64,000 nucleotides of DNA from Xylophilus sp. GOD-11R (GTDB lineage Bacteria; Pseudomonadota; Gammaproteobacteria; Burkholderiales; Burkholderiaceae_C): contig NZ_CP137854.1 in assembly GCF_033546935.1 (NCBI RefSeq), forward strand, positions 682,001 to 746,000, read 5' to 3'. The notes beneath the pieces are model-generated. The model had not been told where the DNA came from. It did not search any database and saw only the letters and a list, made by a program, of their open reading frames with translations. The position numbers were made by a program, and so were the translations under genes. Numbering within the stretch: the first letter of the stretch is position 1; the number at the start of each line of letters is the position of its first letter. Below are positions 16,556-24,953 of the stretch, one piece after another.

Positions 16556-17172
16556 GCGACCGGCGCCACTGGCTCGCTCTCGGCGCCGCGAGTCTGCTGG
16601 CGCCCTGGGGCGTGGCCCGGGCCGGCGCGCAACTGGAGGAACCTTTGGCCGACGCGGTGCGCTCGGCGCTTAGCGCGTCGGTGGCCGATGCCGCGCCGCC
16701 GGTCCCCGAATTCGCGAGCACCGCACGGCGCATGGCCTATCTGCGTTGGCTGTCCGCGATGTCCGAGCGGCTGCGGCCCAAGATGGCCGACGGCCCGACC
16801 CGGCACGAATTTCTGCAGACTCTGTGGTACGAGTCGCACCGCGCGGGGCTCGACGAATCGCTGGTGCTGGGCTTGGTGCAGGTGGAGAGCGCATTTCGCA
16901 AGTTCGCGGTGTCGAGCGTGGGCGCGCGGGGCTTCATGCAGGTGATGCCGTTCTGGATGCGCACCATCGGCAACGGGGAGCCGGAGCGGCTCTTTCATAT
17001 GCAGACCAATTTGCGTTTCGGCTGCGTGATCCTGCGCTTCTATCTGGATCGTGAGCGGGGCGATACCTTCATGGCGCTGGGCCGCTACAACGGTAGCCGG
17101 GGCAGGGCACCTTATCCGGACGCGGTCTACGCGGCGCAAAAGCGCTGGGTGTTCAGCGACAAGGCGGGTTGA
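16552..17172 (+). CDS. Lytic transglycosylase (SLT domain)
   Basis: A 206-aa periplasmic muramidase-like enzyme. A signal peptide ([19 protein letters not shown]) is followed by an SLT domain: catalytic Glu in [19 protein letters not shown], then [17 protein letters not shown] and the [18 protein letters not shown] segment (canonical ES...GLMQ...YN order). It cleaves the glycan strand, leaving 1,6-anhydroMurNAc. Translationally coupled to proS by an ATGA overlap. It ends against a 10-bp hairpin shared with the convergent PEP-CTERM gene. Confidence 0.93.
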   Translation: MSDRRHWLALGAASLLAPWGVARAGAQLEEPLADAVRSALSASVADAAPPVPEFASTARRMAYLRWLSAMSERLRPKMADGPTRHEFLQTLWYESHRAGLDESLVLGLVQVESAFRKFAVSSVGARGFMQVMPFWMRTIGNGEPERLFHMQTNLRFGCVILRFYLDRERGDTFMALGRYNGSRGRAPYPDAVYAAQKRWVFSDKAG

Positions 17173-17195
17173 CGGCCGCCGCGCTGGCGGCCGTC
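17171..17195. terminator. Bidirectional hairpin between slt and the PEP-CTERM gene
   Basis: A 10-bp perfect stem (GACGGCCGCC 17171-17180 / GGCGGCCGTC 17186-17195) with a 5-nt loop, overlapping the slt stop codon and sitting between convergent genes. There is no long T-run, so termination may be rho-assisted. Confidence 0.55.
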
Positions 17196-17210
17196 GAACA
17201 GGCAGTCGAA

Positions 17211-17750
17211 TCAGGCGATGACGGCCTTGCTCCTGCGACGCGCGATCCCGGCGACCAGGCCAAGGCCAGCCAGCATCATGGCGTAGGTTTCCGGTTCGGG
17301 TACGGCTGGCAGCGGTACGAGTTTCAGCACGACCGTGTCGGTGGTGAGTGGGGTCAGGCCCCCCAGGTTGACAAAAAGATTTTTGCCGGCGGTGGTGACC
17401 CTGCACTCGCAGAAGTTTGCCAACGTGGTCGATGCCCCCTTGAACGTGCCCGCAAATGATTTTGTCTCATCGGTCAATTTATAGCCATCGAAGAGGGTCT
17501 TGAGATAAGGATAGGCAGAGGCGAAGCCGATCGTGAGCGTGTCGCCGCTAAAAGCAAATGTCGCATCGTGATTGAACACGGAACCGCCGGCGGCGATGAT
17601 TTGGCTCGATAGCGGGGTCGATTGGTAGATGCCGCCGTCGACCACCACTCTCTCCACGCTTACTTTATCGCCGACCACGTCGACTACGCTGGCTTGTGCG
17701 GCTGTGGCGGCTGCCAGGGACAAAAGGCTGAGGCAAAGGATACGTCGCAT
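17211..17750 (-). CDS. PEP-CTERM sorting-domain exported protein
   Basis: A 179-aa protein with a Sec signal peptide (MRRILCLSLLSLAAATAAQA), a beta-rich middle with Thr/Asp-rich repeats, and a C-terminal PEP-CTERM tail: VPEPETYAMMLAGLGLVAG followed by IARRRS. In betaproteobacteria such tails are processed by exosortase (EpsH/XrtA), usually for export or surface attachment alongside exopolysaccharide genes. No exosortase or EPS gene is in the window, so it is an orphan substrate. The mature part has no recognised enzyme fold. Confidence 0.85.
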   Translation of the reverse strand: MRRILCLSLLSLAAATAAQASVVDVVGDKVSVERVVVDGGIYQSTPLSSQIIAAGGSVFNHDATFAFSGDTLTIGFASAYPYLKTLFDGYKLTDETKSFAGTFKGASTTLANFCECRVTTAGKNLFVNLGGLTPLTTDTVVLKLVPLPAVPEPETYAMMLAGLGLVAGIARRRSKAVIA

Positions 17751-18209
17751 GAATTTTCCTTGAGTGCGTTAAATTCTTTCGAATTGACAAGACGAGGGTT
17801 TATGCCGAATCGGTTTCAGCCGGCTCGGCAGTTGAATGTCTCGTCTGGTTCTGTGACCGACAATGATGCAAAGGTGCTTTTGATCAATTCGAACAACTGC
17901 ATATTTACGTGATCAAGAATGCAATTCTCGTCACTCAGGAGTACTCGCTTACATTCGTTAGGAGCCCGCGGTTGCCTCATGTGTGTTGAGCAGAAGGCGT
18001 GGCGATCCAGAAAGATGTTGGGAATGCTTTGATTGGTGGTGAGTCAAAGTAAAATGCCATTACCTGATTGACGCGAACGACTCATTTGCATAATTGGGTA
18101 ATGCCGATTGCAAGTTAATCGTCCGCGTATCAAAAAAGACAAGTGGTGACATCTTCCGGCGGCGGACGCCAAAAAATATCGTCTTTCGATGTGTATAAGG
18201 ATTCATACC
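17751..18209. other. AT-rich intergenic region
   Basis: About 460 bp with visibly lower GC than its neighbours and no credible reading frame. It must contain the promoters of the divergent PEP-CTERM (minus) and DUF6496 (plus) genes. An inverted repeat CATTACC (18058-18064) / GGTAATG (18097-18103) is visible about 110 bp upstream of the DUF6496 start; its meaning is unclear. No tRNA or obvious structured RNA was recognised by eye. Confidence 0.5.
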
Positions 18210-18437
18210 GTGCCCGCCACCAAAAAACGCCCCGGCCTGTACGCCAACATCCACGCCAAGCAGGAACGCATCAAAAAAGGCAGCGGCGAAAAGATGCGCA
18301 AACCCGGCGCCAAGGGCGCGCCGACGGCCGAGTCGTTCGCCAAGTCGGAAAAGACCGCCAAGAAGCCACCGCGCACCAAGACCCACCGCCGCACCCGCCA
18401 CAAGCGCGGCAAGGCGCGGCACCGCGCCGGGCGCTAG
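18210..18437 (+). CDS. DUF6496-type small basic protein
   Basis: A 75-aa, very basic, Lys/Arg-rich protein starting at GTG 18210 (VPATKKRPGLYANIHAKQER), with GSGEKMRKPGAKGAPT, the recurring DUF6496 signature, and a highly charged RTKTHRRTRHKRGKARH tail. Members are found across proteobacteria and may bind nucleic acid; function is unknown. It abuts the convergent CorC-type gene by two bases. Confidence 0.8.
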   Translation: MPATKKRPGLYANIHAKQERIKKGSGEKMRKPGAKGAPTAESFAKSEKTAKKPPRTKTHRRTRHKRGKARHRAGR

Positions 18438-18438
18438 A

Positions 18439-19761
18439 TCAGCCGGCGGGCAGCCGCACCACCATGACCTGGTCGATGCGGAAGCTGTCCACGTCCAGCA
18501 CCTCGAACTTGTAGCCGCCCCAGGTGACGCTGTCGGTCCGCCGGGGTACGCGGCGCAGCATCACCATCAGGAAACCCGCCAGGGTTTCGTAGTCGCCTTC
18601 GTGCGGCAGCGACTCCAGTCCCAGCGCGTGCAGCACGTCCTGGATCGGCGTCACGCCGTCAATCAGCCAGGAGTTCTCGTCGCGCCGCACGATCTGCTCT
18701 TCGTCGAGCGGCGAGATGAGGTCGCCCATGACCGTGCTCATCACGTCGTTGAGCGTGACCACGCCCACCACCAGGCTGTATTCGTTGACGATGACCGCGA
18801 AGTCATCGCCGACCAGCCGGAACTGCTCCAGCACCTCGGCCAGCGTCAGCCGGTCCGGCACGATCAGCACCTTGCGCACCAGCGCGTCGTCGGCGAGCGA
18901 GATCGGCTGGTTGTTGAGTACCCGTTGGAAGAGGTCCTTGGCATCGACATAACCCAGCACCTGGTCAATGTCGCCGTCGCAGACCGGGTAGGTGCTGAAC
19001 GGTTCGGCCGCGATGCGCAGGCGGATCACCGAGTCCGGGTCGTCGCGCCGGAAGAAGGCGATGCGGTCGCGCGGGGTCATGGCACTGTTGATCAGCCGGG
19101 TGTCGAGCTCGAACACGTTGGCGATGAGCTGCTGCTCGCCGGCGGCCAGCACGCCGGCCAGGGCGCCGGCCTCGGTCATGGCCAGGATGTCTTCGGAGGT
19201 CACCCGATCGTCGCGCTGCTGCGGCAGGCCGAACAGGGCGAACAGGCCGTCGGCCGCCTTGCCGTACACCCAGGCCAGGGGCGCCAGCGCGGTCATCAGC
19301 AGTTGCATCGGCCGCGCGACGCGCACGGCAAGGTGTTCGGGCGCGGTCATGCCCAGGCGCTTGGGGAACAGGTCGGCGAACAGGATGAAGAGCGAGGTGA
19401 CCACCAGGAAGGAGGCCAGGAATCCGGCTGTCTCCGACGCCTCCAGGCCCAGTGCCAGCGAGAAGAGCCGGGTGAACGCGGGGCTGAGCGCGCCTTCTCC
19501 GACGATGCCCCCGAGGATGGCGATGGCGTTCTGCCCGATCTGCACCACGGTGAAGTACGGTCCGGGCTGCTCCTGGATGCGCATCACCCGCTCGGCGCGC
19601 GCCTCGCCCTCGTCGGCGAGCTGCCGCAGCCGCAGGCGGCGGGAGGCGGCCAGCGAGATTTCCGCCACCGAGAAGAAGGCGCTGGCGGCGATCAGCAGGG
19701 CGATGAGCAGGAGGCTGGTGGACAGTGGCATGGACGCCGGCATTCTCGCCGGCAAAGCCAC
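18439..19761 (-). CDS. CNNM/CorC-type transporter-associated protein (hemolysin family)
   Basis: A 440-aa membrane protein with the standard layout: a DUF21/CNNM membrane domain (about residues 15-190) with four helices (LLLIALLIAASAFFSVAEIS, then FLASFLVVTSLFILFADLF), two CBS domains (about residues 215-330) and a C-terminal CorC/HlyC domain (GYKFEVLDVDSFRIDQVMV). It is related to YtfL/YfjD and CorC, and a role in Mg/Co efflux or adaptation is plausible from the family. A first Met at 19761 or Met11 (MPLSTSLLL) are both possible starts. It sits 10 bp from the downstream end of the AAA+ gene. Confidence 0.88.
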   Translation of the reverse strand: MALPARMPASMPLSTSLLLIALLIAASAFFSVAEISLAASRRLRLRQLADEGEARAERVMRIQEQPGPYFTVVQIGQNAIAILGGIVGEGALSPAFTRLFSLALGLEASETAGFLASFLVVTSLFILFADLFPKRLGMTAPEHLAVRVARPMQLLMTALAPLAWVYGKAADGLFALFGLPQQRDDRVTSEDILAMTEAGALAGVLAAGEQQLIANVFELDTRLINSAMTPRDRIAFFRRDDPDSVIRLRIAAEPFSTYPVCDGDIDQVLGYVDAKDLFQRVLNNQPISLADDALVRKVLIVPDRLTLAEVLEQFRLVGDDFAVIVNEYSLVVGVVTLNDVMSTVMGDLISPLDEEQIVRRDENSWLIDGVTPIQDVLHALGLESLPHEGDYETLAGFLMVMLRRVPRRTDSVTWGGYKFEVLDVDSFRIDQVMVVRLPAG

Positions 19762-19771
19762 CGTCCGGGCC

Positions 19772-20782
19772 TCAGTTCATGAAACCGATGCGACTCCTGC
19801 CGCCGGCCGGACGCGGCAGGTCAGCGCTGCCCAGGGCGCTGCGACCGTCCAGCCGGGCATTGCCGAAGGCCACCATCAGGGCGCGCCGCATCTCGCGCGG
19901 GGCGAGAGGGGCGAGGCGGTCGAGCAAGGCGTCGCCGGGCGTGTCGTCGAAACGGTGGCCCCAGTCGTGCGAACGGCGGATGGACTGGTAGAGACGCAGG
20001 GCGATGTGTCGCGCCTGCTCGGGTGTGGGCGCCGGCACCTCGAAGACGTTCATCCGGTTGAGGATGGGGTCGGGAATGCCGCGTGCGTCGTTGGCGGTAG
20101 TGATCCACACGACCTGGCTGGCGTCGATCGGCACTTCGGCGAACTCGTCGACGAAGGCGCCTGCGGTGTCGTGCTCCAGCAGGCCGTAGAGCGCGCCGAG
20201 CGGGTCGTATTGCGCGTCGCTGCTGGCCTTGTCGATTTCGTCGACCACGATGACCGGGTTGGCGTACTGGCCGTCGACCAGGGCCTCGAACACCTTGCCC
20301 GGCCGCGCGCCCTTCCACTGCGAGGCCGAGCCCGACAGCAGCCAGCCGGCGGTCATCGAGCCCATGGGCACCAGGTTCATGCCGGTACCGATGAGGTCGG
20401 CGAGCGCCCGGGCGAAATGCGTCTTGCCGATGCCGGGCGGTCCGAGCAGCAGCATCGGCGTGACCTCCAGGCCGTCGCGGCTGTCCTGGGCCAGCGCGAC
20501 GTGGCGCCGCACGTCGTCGAGCACTTCGGTGAAATTGGGCAGGTCGTCGTAGAGGCCGGCCATGTGCGGCACGCCGGCCGGCTTGACCTGGAAGCGCTGC
20601 GGCCCGCGTTCGAGCATGCGCTCGTAGGTGCTGCGCAGGCTTTCGTGCTCGCGCGGATCGCCATGAAGACCCTGCAGCTTTTCGAGCTTGCGTTCGACGT
20701 CGGCCGGATCGAACACGCTGCGCACCTGGGCGATGGGCAGGGTGAACGCAGTGCCTGGCGCGGTGAGTTGCCGTGATTCCAT
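19772..20782 (-). CDS. AAA+ ATPase resembling the Lon ATPase module, without a protease
   Basis: A 336-aa AAA+ protein: Walker A LLLGPPGIGKTHFARALA, Walker B VIVVDEIDKAS, sensor 1 VWITTANDARGIPD and an arginine-finger-like IRRSHDWGHRF. The order and spacing fit the ATPase domain of Lon, but the Ser-Lys protease domain and the long N-terminal domain are missing. It may be a stand-alone chaperone-like ATPase, as known from lone Lon-like ATPases in proteobacteria. It begins MESRQLTAPGTAFTLPI. About 130 bp separates it from the M20 gene upstream, so it is probably a separate unit. Confidence 0.85.
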   Translation of the reverse strand: MESRQLTAPGTAFTLPIAQVRSVFDPADVERKLEKLQGLHGDPREHESLRSTYERMLERGPQRFQVKPAGVPHMAGLYDDLPNFTEVLDDVRRHVALAQDSRDGLEVTPMLLLGPPGIGKTHFARALADLIGTGMNLVPMGSMTAGWLLSGSASQWKGARPGKVFEALVDGQYANPVIVVDEIDKASSDAQYDPLGALYGLLEHDTAGAFVDEFAEVPIDASQVVWITTANDARGIPDPILNRMNVFEVPAPTPEQARHIALRLYQSIRRSHDWGHRFDDTPGDALLDRLAPLAPREMRRALMVAFGNARLDGRSALGSADLPRPAGGRSRIGFMN

Positions 20783-20911
20783 CGAGCATCCCTAGCAGTG
20801 AGCCGTGACGAAATCATTGCAGCACAAGGCATGCCAGACGTCCATGGACCGAAAGCCGGTGTTGCGCGGCCCCTACCGCGTTCATCGGCCGATGCCTGCG
20901 GCGTGGATCGG

Positions 20912-22159
20912 TCAGGCCGCGTCGGCCGACAGCAGATCGAGCAGGGTACGGGCGACGACCTTGGTGGCCGCGCGCAGGTCGTCCAGGCGCAGGTGCTCGT
21001 CGGCGCGCTTGGCGTTGGACTCGAGCACGGTGCGGGGGCCGGCGCCGTAGATCACGCCGGGCACGCCGGCTTCGGCATACAGGCGCACGTCGGTGTAGAG
21101 CGGTGTGCCCATGGCGGCGACGGGTTCGCCGAGCACCGCCTGGCCGTGGCGCTGGATCGCGTCGACCAGCGGCCGGTTGCCCGGCAGCGGGCGCATGGAA
21201 CGCGCCAACAGCAGGCGGCGCAGGTCGACCGTGACGCCGGGCACCGAAGCCGCGGCCTCGGCGATCACCCGGCGGATGTCGGCTTCGACCTGCACCGGGT
21301 CTTCTTCCGGAATCATGCGGCGGTCGAGCTTGAACACCACCTTGCCGGGCACCACGTTGGTGTTGGTGCCGCCCTCGATGCGGCCGACGTTGAGGTAGGG
21401 ATGGTCGATGCCCTCGACCTCCGACGTCACTTGCCGGTAGAGCGTGTTTTGCGCATAGAGCGCGTTGAGCACCGCGACCGCGCCCTGCAGCGCGTCGATG
21501 CCGGTGTGCGGCACGGCGGCGTGGGCCATGCGGCCGTGCACCGTCACCTCCATCTGCAGGCAACCGTTGTGGGCGGTGACCACCTCGTGGGCAAAGCCGG
21601 CGGCGATCAGCAGGTCGGGCCGGGTGAGCCCGTTCTTCAGCAGCCAGCCGGGGCCGAGTTCGCCGCCGAATTCCTCGTCGTAGGTGAAGTGCAGCTCGAC
21701 CTTGCCGTGCAGCGCCGCACCCAGCGATTCGAGCGCGCGCACCGCGAAGCTGAAGCTGGCGAAGTCGCTCTTGCTGACCGCCGACGCGCGGCCGTAGAGG
21801 CAGCCGTCGACGATCTCGGCACCGTAGGGGTCGTGTGTCCAGCCATCGCCCGGCGGCACGACGTCGCCGTGGGCGTTGAGGGCGATGGTCGGGCCCTCGC
21901 CATAGGCGCGGCGCACGATCAGGTTGGTGATCGATTCCATGCCCGCGGCCTGCACCTCGGCGGCCGGCACCGGATGGCGCTCGGCCGCGAAGCCGAAGCC
22001 CGCCAGCAGTTCGGCGGTGCGCTCGGCGTGCGGCGCGTTGTTGCCGGGCGGGGTGTCGGTGGGCACGCGCACCAGCGCCTGCAGAAAGGCCACTTCCTCG
22101 TCGAAGTGGGCGTCGATCCAGGCGTCGAGGCGGGCGTAGTCTTGGGATGGGGCGGGCAT
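20912..22159 (-). CDS. M20-family metallo-amidohydrolase (ArgE/DapE-like), purine cluster
   Basis: A 415-aa zinc-dependent hydrolase of the M20 family. Metal-site signatures: ALNAHGDVVPPGDGWTHDPY (His, Asp), ASAVSKSDFAS, FTYDEEFGGELGPGW (Glu-Glu), HAAVPHTGIDALQGA and the dimerisation domain with GRMAHAAVPH. It is third in the puuE - uraD/allC - M20 operon, 28 bp after the fusion gene. The family includes deacetylases, carbamoylases and ureidoglycolate/allantoate-type hydrolases. The position suggests it acts on a late purine or ureide intermediate; the precise substrate is unknown. Confidence 0.8.
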   Translation of the reverse strand: MPAPSQDYARLDAWIDAHFDEEVAFLQALVRVPTDTPPGNNAPHAERTAELLAGFGFAAERHPVPAAEVQAAGMESITNLIVRRAYGEGPTIALNAHGDVVPPGDGWTHDPYGAEIVDGCLYGRASAVSKSDFASFSFAVRALESLGAALHGKVELHFTYDEEFGGELGPGWLLKNGLTRPDLLIAAGFAHEVVTAHNGCLQMEVTVHGRMAHAAVPHTGIDALQGAVAVLNALYAQNTLYRQVTSEVEGIDHPYLNVGRIEGGTNTNVVPGKVVFKLDRRMIPEEDPVQVEADIRRVIAEAAASVPGVTVDLRRLLLARSMRPLPGNRPLVDAIQRHGQAVLGEPVAAMGTPLYTDVRLYAEAGVPGVIYGAGPRTVLESNAKRADEHLRLDDLRAATKVVARTLLDLLSADAA

Positions 22160-22187
22160 CGGGAGCAGTCGTCGGTGAAGGGTGCGG

Positions 22188-23981
22188 TCAGCCGGCGTCG
22201 TGCGCCAGGTCGGAGAGAAGATGGCCGAAGGCCAGCACGGCCAGGTCCATGTCGTGGGCGGTGGTGCTTTCCAGCGGGTTGTGGCTGATGCCGGCGTTTT
22301 CGCCGCGCACGAAGAGCATGGCTTGCGGCATGACCGTGTGCAGTTTCATCGCGTCGTGGCCGGCGCCGCTGGGCAGGCGATAGAGCGGCAGGCCGAGCGC
22401 CTGCACCGCGTTTTCCCAGCGCTGCTGCCAGGCGGGCGCGCTGGGCGCGGCCGACGCCCGCATGGCCTCGTCGAGCTGGAGCGACACCCCGCGCCGCGCG
22501 GCGATGGCGCGGGCTTCTTCCAGCACGTCGGCGACCAGTGCGTCGCGTTGCGGATCGGTGGGCGCGCGCAGGTCGAGGCTGAAGCGGCAGGCGCCCGGCA
22601 CCACGTTGATCGAGCCCGAAGGCACCTGCAGCTGGCCCATCGTGGCGACCGAATCGCCGTCCTGCGCGGCACGTTTTTCCAGATAGAGGGCGAGCTCGGC
22701 GGCAGCGGTGGCGGCATCGCGGCGGCGGTTCATCGGCGTGGTGCCGGCGTGGCTGGCCATGCCGGTGAATTCGCCGAGAAAACGCACGCCGCCGTTGATC
22801 GAGGTGACGATGCCCAGCGGCAGGTTCAGCTCGTTGAGCACCGGTCCCTGCTCGATGTGGACTTCGACGAAGCCGAGGTAGCGCGCCGGATCGCGGCGCA
22901 GCGCGGGGATGTCTTCGAGGCGCAGGCCGGCGTGGGCCATGGCCTCGCGCATGCTGATGCCGTCGGCGTCGCGCTGGTCGAGCCAGGCGGGCTGGAAGTC
23001 GCCGACCAGCGCGCCCGATCCCAGGAAGGTGGCCTTGTATCGCTGGCCCTCTTCCTCGGCGAAGGCGACGATCTCGATGCCGAAGGGCAGGCGCTGGCCG
23101 GCGCGGTGCAGCTCGGCCACGCAGGCCAGCGGCACGTAGATGCCGAGCCGGCCGTCGTACTTGCCGCCGTTGCGCACCGTGTCGTAGTGGGAGCCGGTGA
23201 GCAGTGCCGGCGCTTCGCGCCGGGTGCCTTCGTAGCGGCCGACCACGTTGCCGACCGCGTCGATGACCACGCTGTCGCAGCCGGCGTCGCGCATGTCCTG
23301 CACGATGCGGCGCGCGCAGGCCCGGTGGGCGTCGGTGAGGTAGGTGACGGTGAGCTGGCCCAGTTCCTTGAAGCCGGGGTCGCTCTCTTCGGCCAGACGC
23401 TCCTGCCAGTCCCAGACCTGGTTGCCCAGCGTGGGCTCCACGCCGAACTTGTCGGCCAGGCGGATCTCGGCGATGCGGTGGATGTTGCGCAGGGCTTCCT
23501 CGCGCTCGAATTCCGGATGGTGTTGCAGCCGCCGTGCGAAGGCTTCGACGATGCGCCCGCGTGGCAGGCCGCCGCCGCGTGCGCCGCGCACCGCCAGCAC
23601 GAAGGGAAAACCGAACTTTGCGTTGTAGTCGGCGTTGAGCTGCTGGATGCGGTCGAACTCCTGCGGGCTGCAGTCGGTGAGGCCGGCGCGCGATTGTTCG
23701 CCGGTGGATTCGGCGGTGAGCGTGCGCGACACCATCGCCTTGCCGGCGAGCTCGGGGTGGGCGCGGATCAGGTCGAGCTGCTCCTGCGCGGCGGCCGACG
23801 ACACCGTCTGCGCCAGCGCATGCTTGAACTGCGCCAGCGAGCCGAAGGGCGCGGCGCGCGCCACGGTGCGCTCCACCACCCACGGCGAATGCTCGTACAG
23901 GCCCTCGAGCAGGATCGCGGCCTCGGCGGGCGTGGCGGTGTTGATCTGCTCCAGCGTCAGGGCAGCGGTGGCTTCGCTCAT
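22188..23981 (-). CDS. Fusion of OHCU decarboxylase (UraD) and allantoate amidohydrolase
   Basis: A 597-aa bifunctional protein starting at ATG 23981. Residues 1 to about 165 are 2-oxo-4-hydroxy-4-carboxy-5-ureidoimidazoline decarboxylase: FGSLAQFKHALA, IRAHPELAGKAMVS and FGFPFVLAVRG are the family motifs. From about residue 175 it is an M20 allantoate/N-carbamoyl-amidohydrolase: TGSHYDTVRNGGKYDGRLGI, FAEEEGQRYKATFLGSGALV, EVHIEQGPVLNELNLPLGIV, VPSGSINVVPGACRFSLDLR and SGAGHDAMKLHTVMPQAM. It thus performs two steps of the urate pathway, decarboxylating OHCU and hydrolysing allantoate to ureidoglycolate-type products. Its start overlaps the puuE stop by four bases. Confidence 0.93.
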   Translation of the reverse strand: MSEATAALTLEQINTATPAEAAILLEGLYEHSPWVVERTVARAAPFGSLAQFKHALAQTVSSAAAQEQLDLIRAHPELAGKAMVSRTLTAESTGEQSRAGLTDCSPQEFDRIQQLNADYNAKFGFPFVLAVRGARGGGLPRGRIVEAFARRLQHHPEFEREEALRNIHRIAEIRLADKFGVEPTLGNQVWDWQERLAEESDPGFKELGQLTVTYLTDAHRACARRIVQDMRDAGCDSVVIDAVGNVVGRYEGTRREAPALLTGSHYDTVRNGGKYDGRLGIYVPLACVAELHRAGQRLPFGIEIVAFAEEEGQRYKATFLGSGALVGDFQPAWLDQRDADGISMREAMAHAGLRLEDIPALRRDPARYLGFVEVHIEQGPVLNELNLPLGIVTSINGGVRFLGEFTGMASHAGTTPMNRRRDAATAAAELALYLEKRAAQDGDSVATMGQLQVPSGSINVVPGACRFSLDLRAPTDPQRDALVADVLEEARAIAARRGVSLQLDEAMRASAAPSAPAWQQRWENAVQALGLPLYRLPSGAGHDAMKLHTVMPQAMLFVRGENAGISHNPLESTTAHDMDLAVLAFGHLLSDLAHDAG

Positions 23982-24928
23982 GCGGCGCTCTCCGGGTAAG
24001 GGTGTTCGGCGATCCAGTGGCGGGCGATGTCGAGTCGGCGGCAGACCCACACGCGGTCGTGGCGGGCGATGTGGTCGAGGAACTTCTGCAGCGCCACGAT
24101 GCGGCCCGGCCGGCCGAGCAGGCGGCAGTGCATGCCGATGCTCAGCATGCGCGGCGTGTCGGCGCCCTCGGCGTAGAGCGCGTCGAAGCTGTCGCGCAGG
24201 TAGGTGAAGAAGTCGTCGGACTGCACGAAACCCTGGGGCATGGCAAAGCGCATGTCGTTGGTGTCGAGCGTGTAGGGCACGACCAGGCGCGGCACGACCT
24301 GGCCGTCGGAGCGCGCCACCTTCATCCAGAAGGGCAGGTCGTCGCCGTAGTAGTCGCTGTCGTAGAGCGTGCCGCCCTCGTCGGCCAGCAGGCGCCGGGT
24401 GTTGGGGCTGTCGCGGCCGGTGTACCAGCCCAGCGGCCGGGTGCCGGTGAGGCGCTCGATGGCGTCCAGGCCCAGGCGCATGTGTTCGCGTTCCTGGGCT
24501 TCGTCCATGTTCTGGTAGTGGATCCAGCGCCAGCCGTGGCAGGCGATCTCGTGGCCCGCCTCGGCGAGCGCGCAGGCGAGTTCGGGATAGCGTTGCAGCG
24601 CCATGCCGATGCCGAAGACGGTCAGCGGCAGGCCGCGTTTGTCGAACTCCTTCAGGATGCGCCACACGCCGACCCGCGAGCCATATTCGTAGATGCTCTC
24701 CATGCTCATGTGCCGGGCCGGGTAGGCGGCTGGGTTGAACATCTCGGAGAGAAACTGCTCCGAGCCAGGGTCGCCGTGCAGGGTGGCGTTTTCGGCGCCT
24801 TCCTCGTAGTTCAGGACGAACTGCACCGCGATGCGGGCACGGCCCGGCCAGTTGGCCTGCGGCGGGTTGCGGCCGTAGCCGGCCAGGTCGCGCGGATAGG
24901 GCAGGGTGGTGTCGAAGATCTGGGCCAT
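23978..24928 (-). CDS. puuE: Allantoinase, PuuE type
   Basis: A 316-aa polysaccharide-deacetylase-fold allantoinase that opens allantoin to allantoate without a metal in the usual hydantoinase sense. Family signatures: FDTTLPYPRDLAGYGRNPP, VQFVLNYEEGAENATLHGDP, FGIGMALQRYPELACALAEA, GHEIACHGWRWIHYQNMDE and DSDYYGDDLPFWMKV. It is first gene of the leftward operon, coupled (ATGA) to the UraD-allantoate amidohydrolase fusion, and follows the GntR gene by 25 bp on the same strand, so both may be read from the same promoter. Confidence 0.95.
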   Translation of the reverse strand: MAQIFDTTLPYPRDLAGYGRNPPQANWPGRARIAVQFVLNYEEGAENATLHGDPGSEQFLSEMFNPAAYPARHMSMESIYEYGSRVGVWRILKEFDKRGLPLTVFGIGMALQRYPELACALAEAGHEIACHGWRWIHYQNMDEAQEREHMRLGLDAIERLTGTRPLGWYTGRDSPNTRRLLADEGGTLYDSDYYGDDLPFWMKVARSDGQVVPRLVVPYTLDTNDMRFAMPQGFVQSDDFFTYLRDSFDALYAEGADTPRMLSIGMHCRLLGRPGRIVALQKFLDHIARHDRVWVCRRLDIARHWIAEHPYPESAA

Positions 24929-24953
24929 GGAGGTGTCGGTCGGGATCGGGGTC

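Noticed and set aside
18601..19782. Long plus strand frame opposite the CorC-type gene
   Set aside because: His/Gln/Arg-rich antisense translation typical of high-GC shadows, no motif.
22188..24665. An 825-residue open frame covering the fusion gene and most of puuE
   Set aside because: The part upstream of ATG 23981 is an out-of-frame shadow of puuE (Arg/Pro-rich, no motifs); the ATGA overlap fixes the true start.
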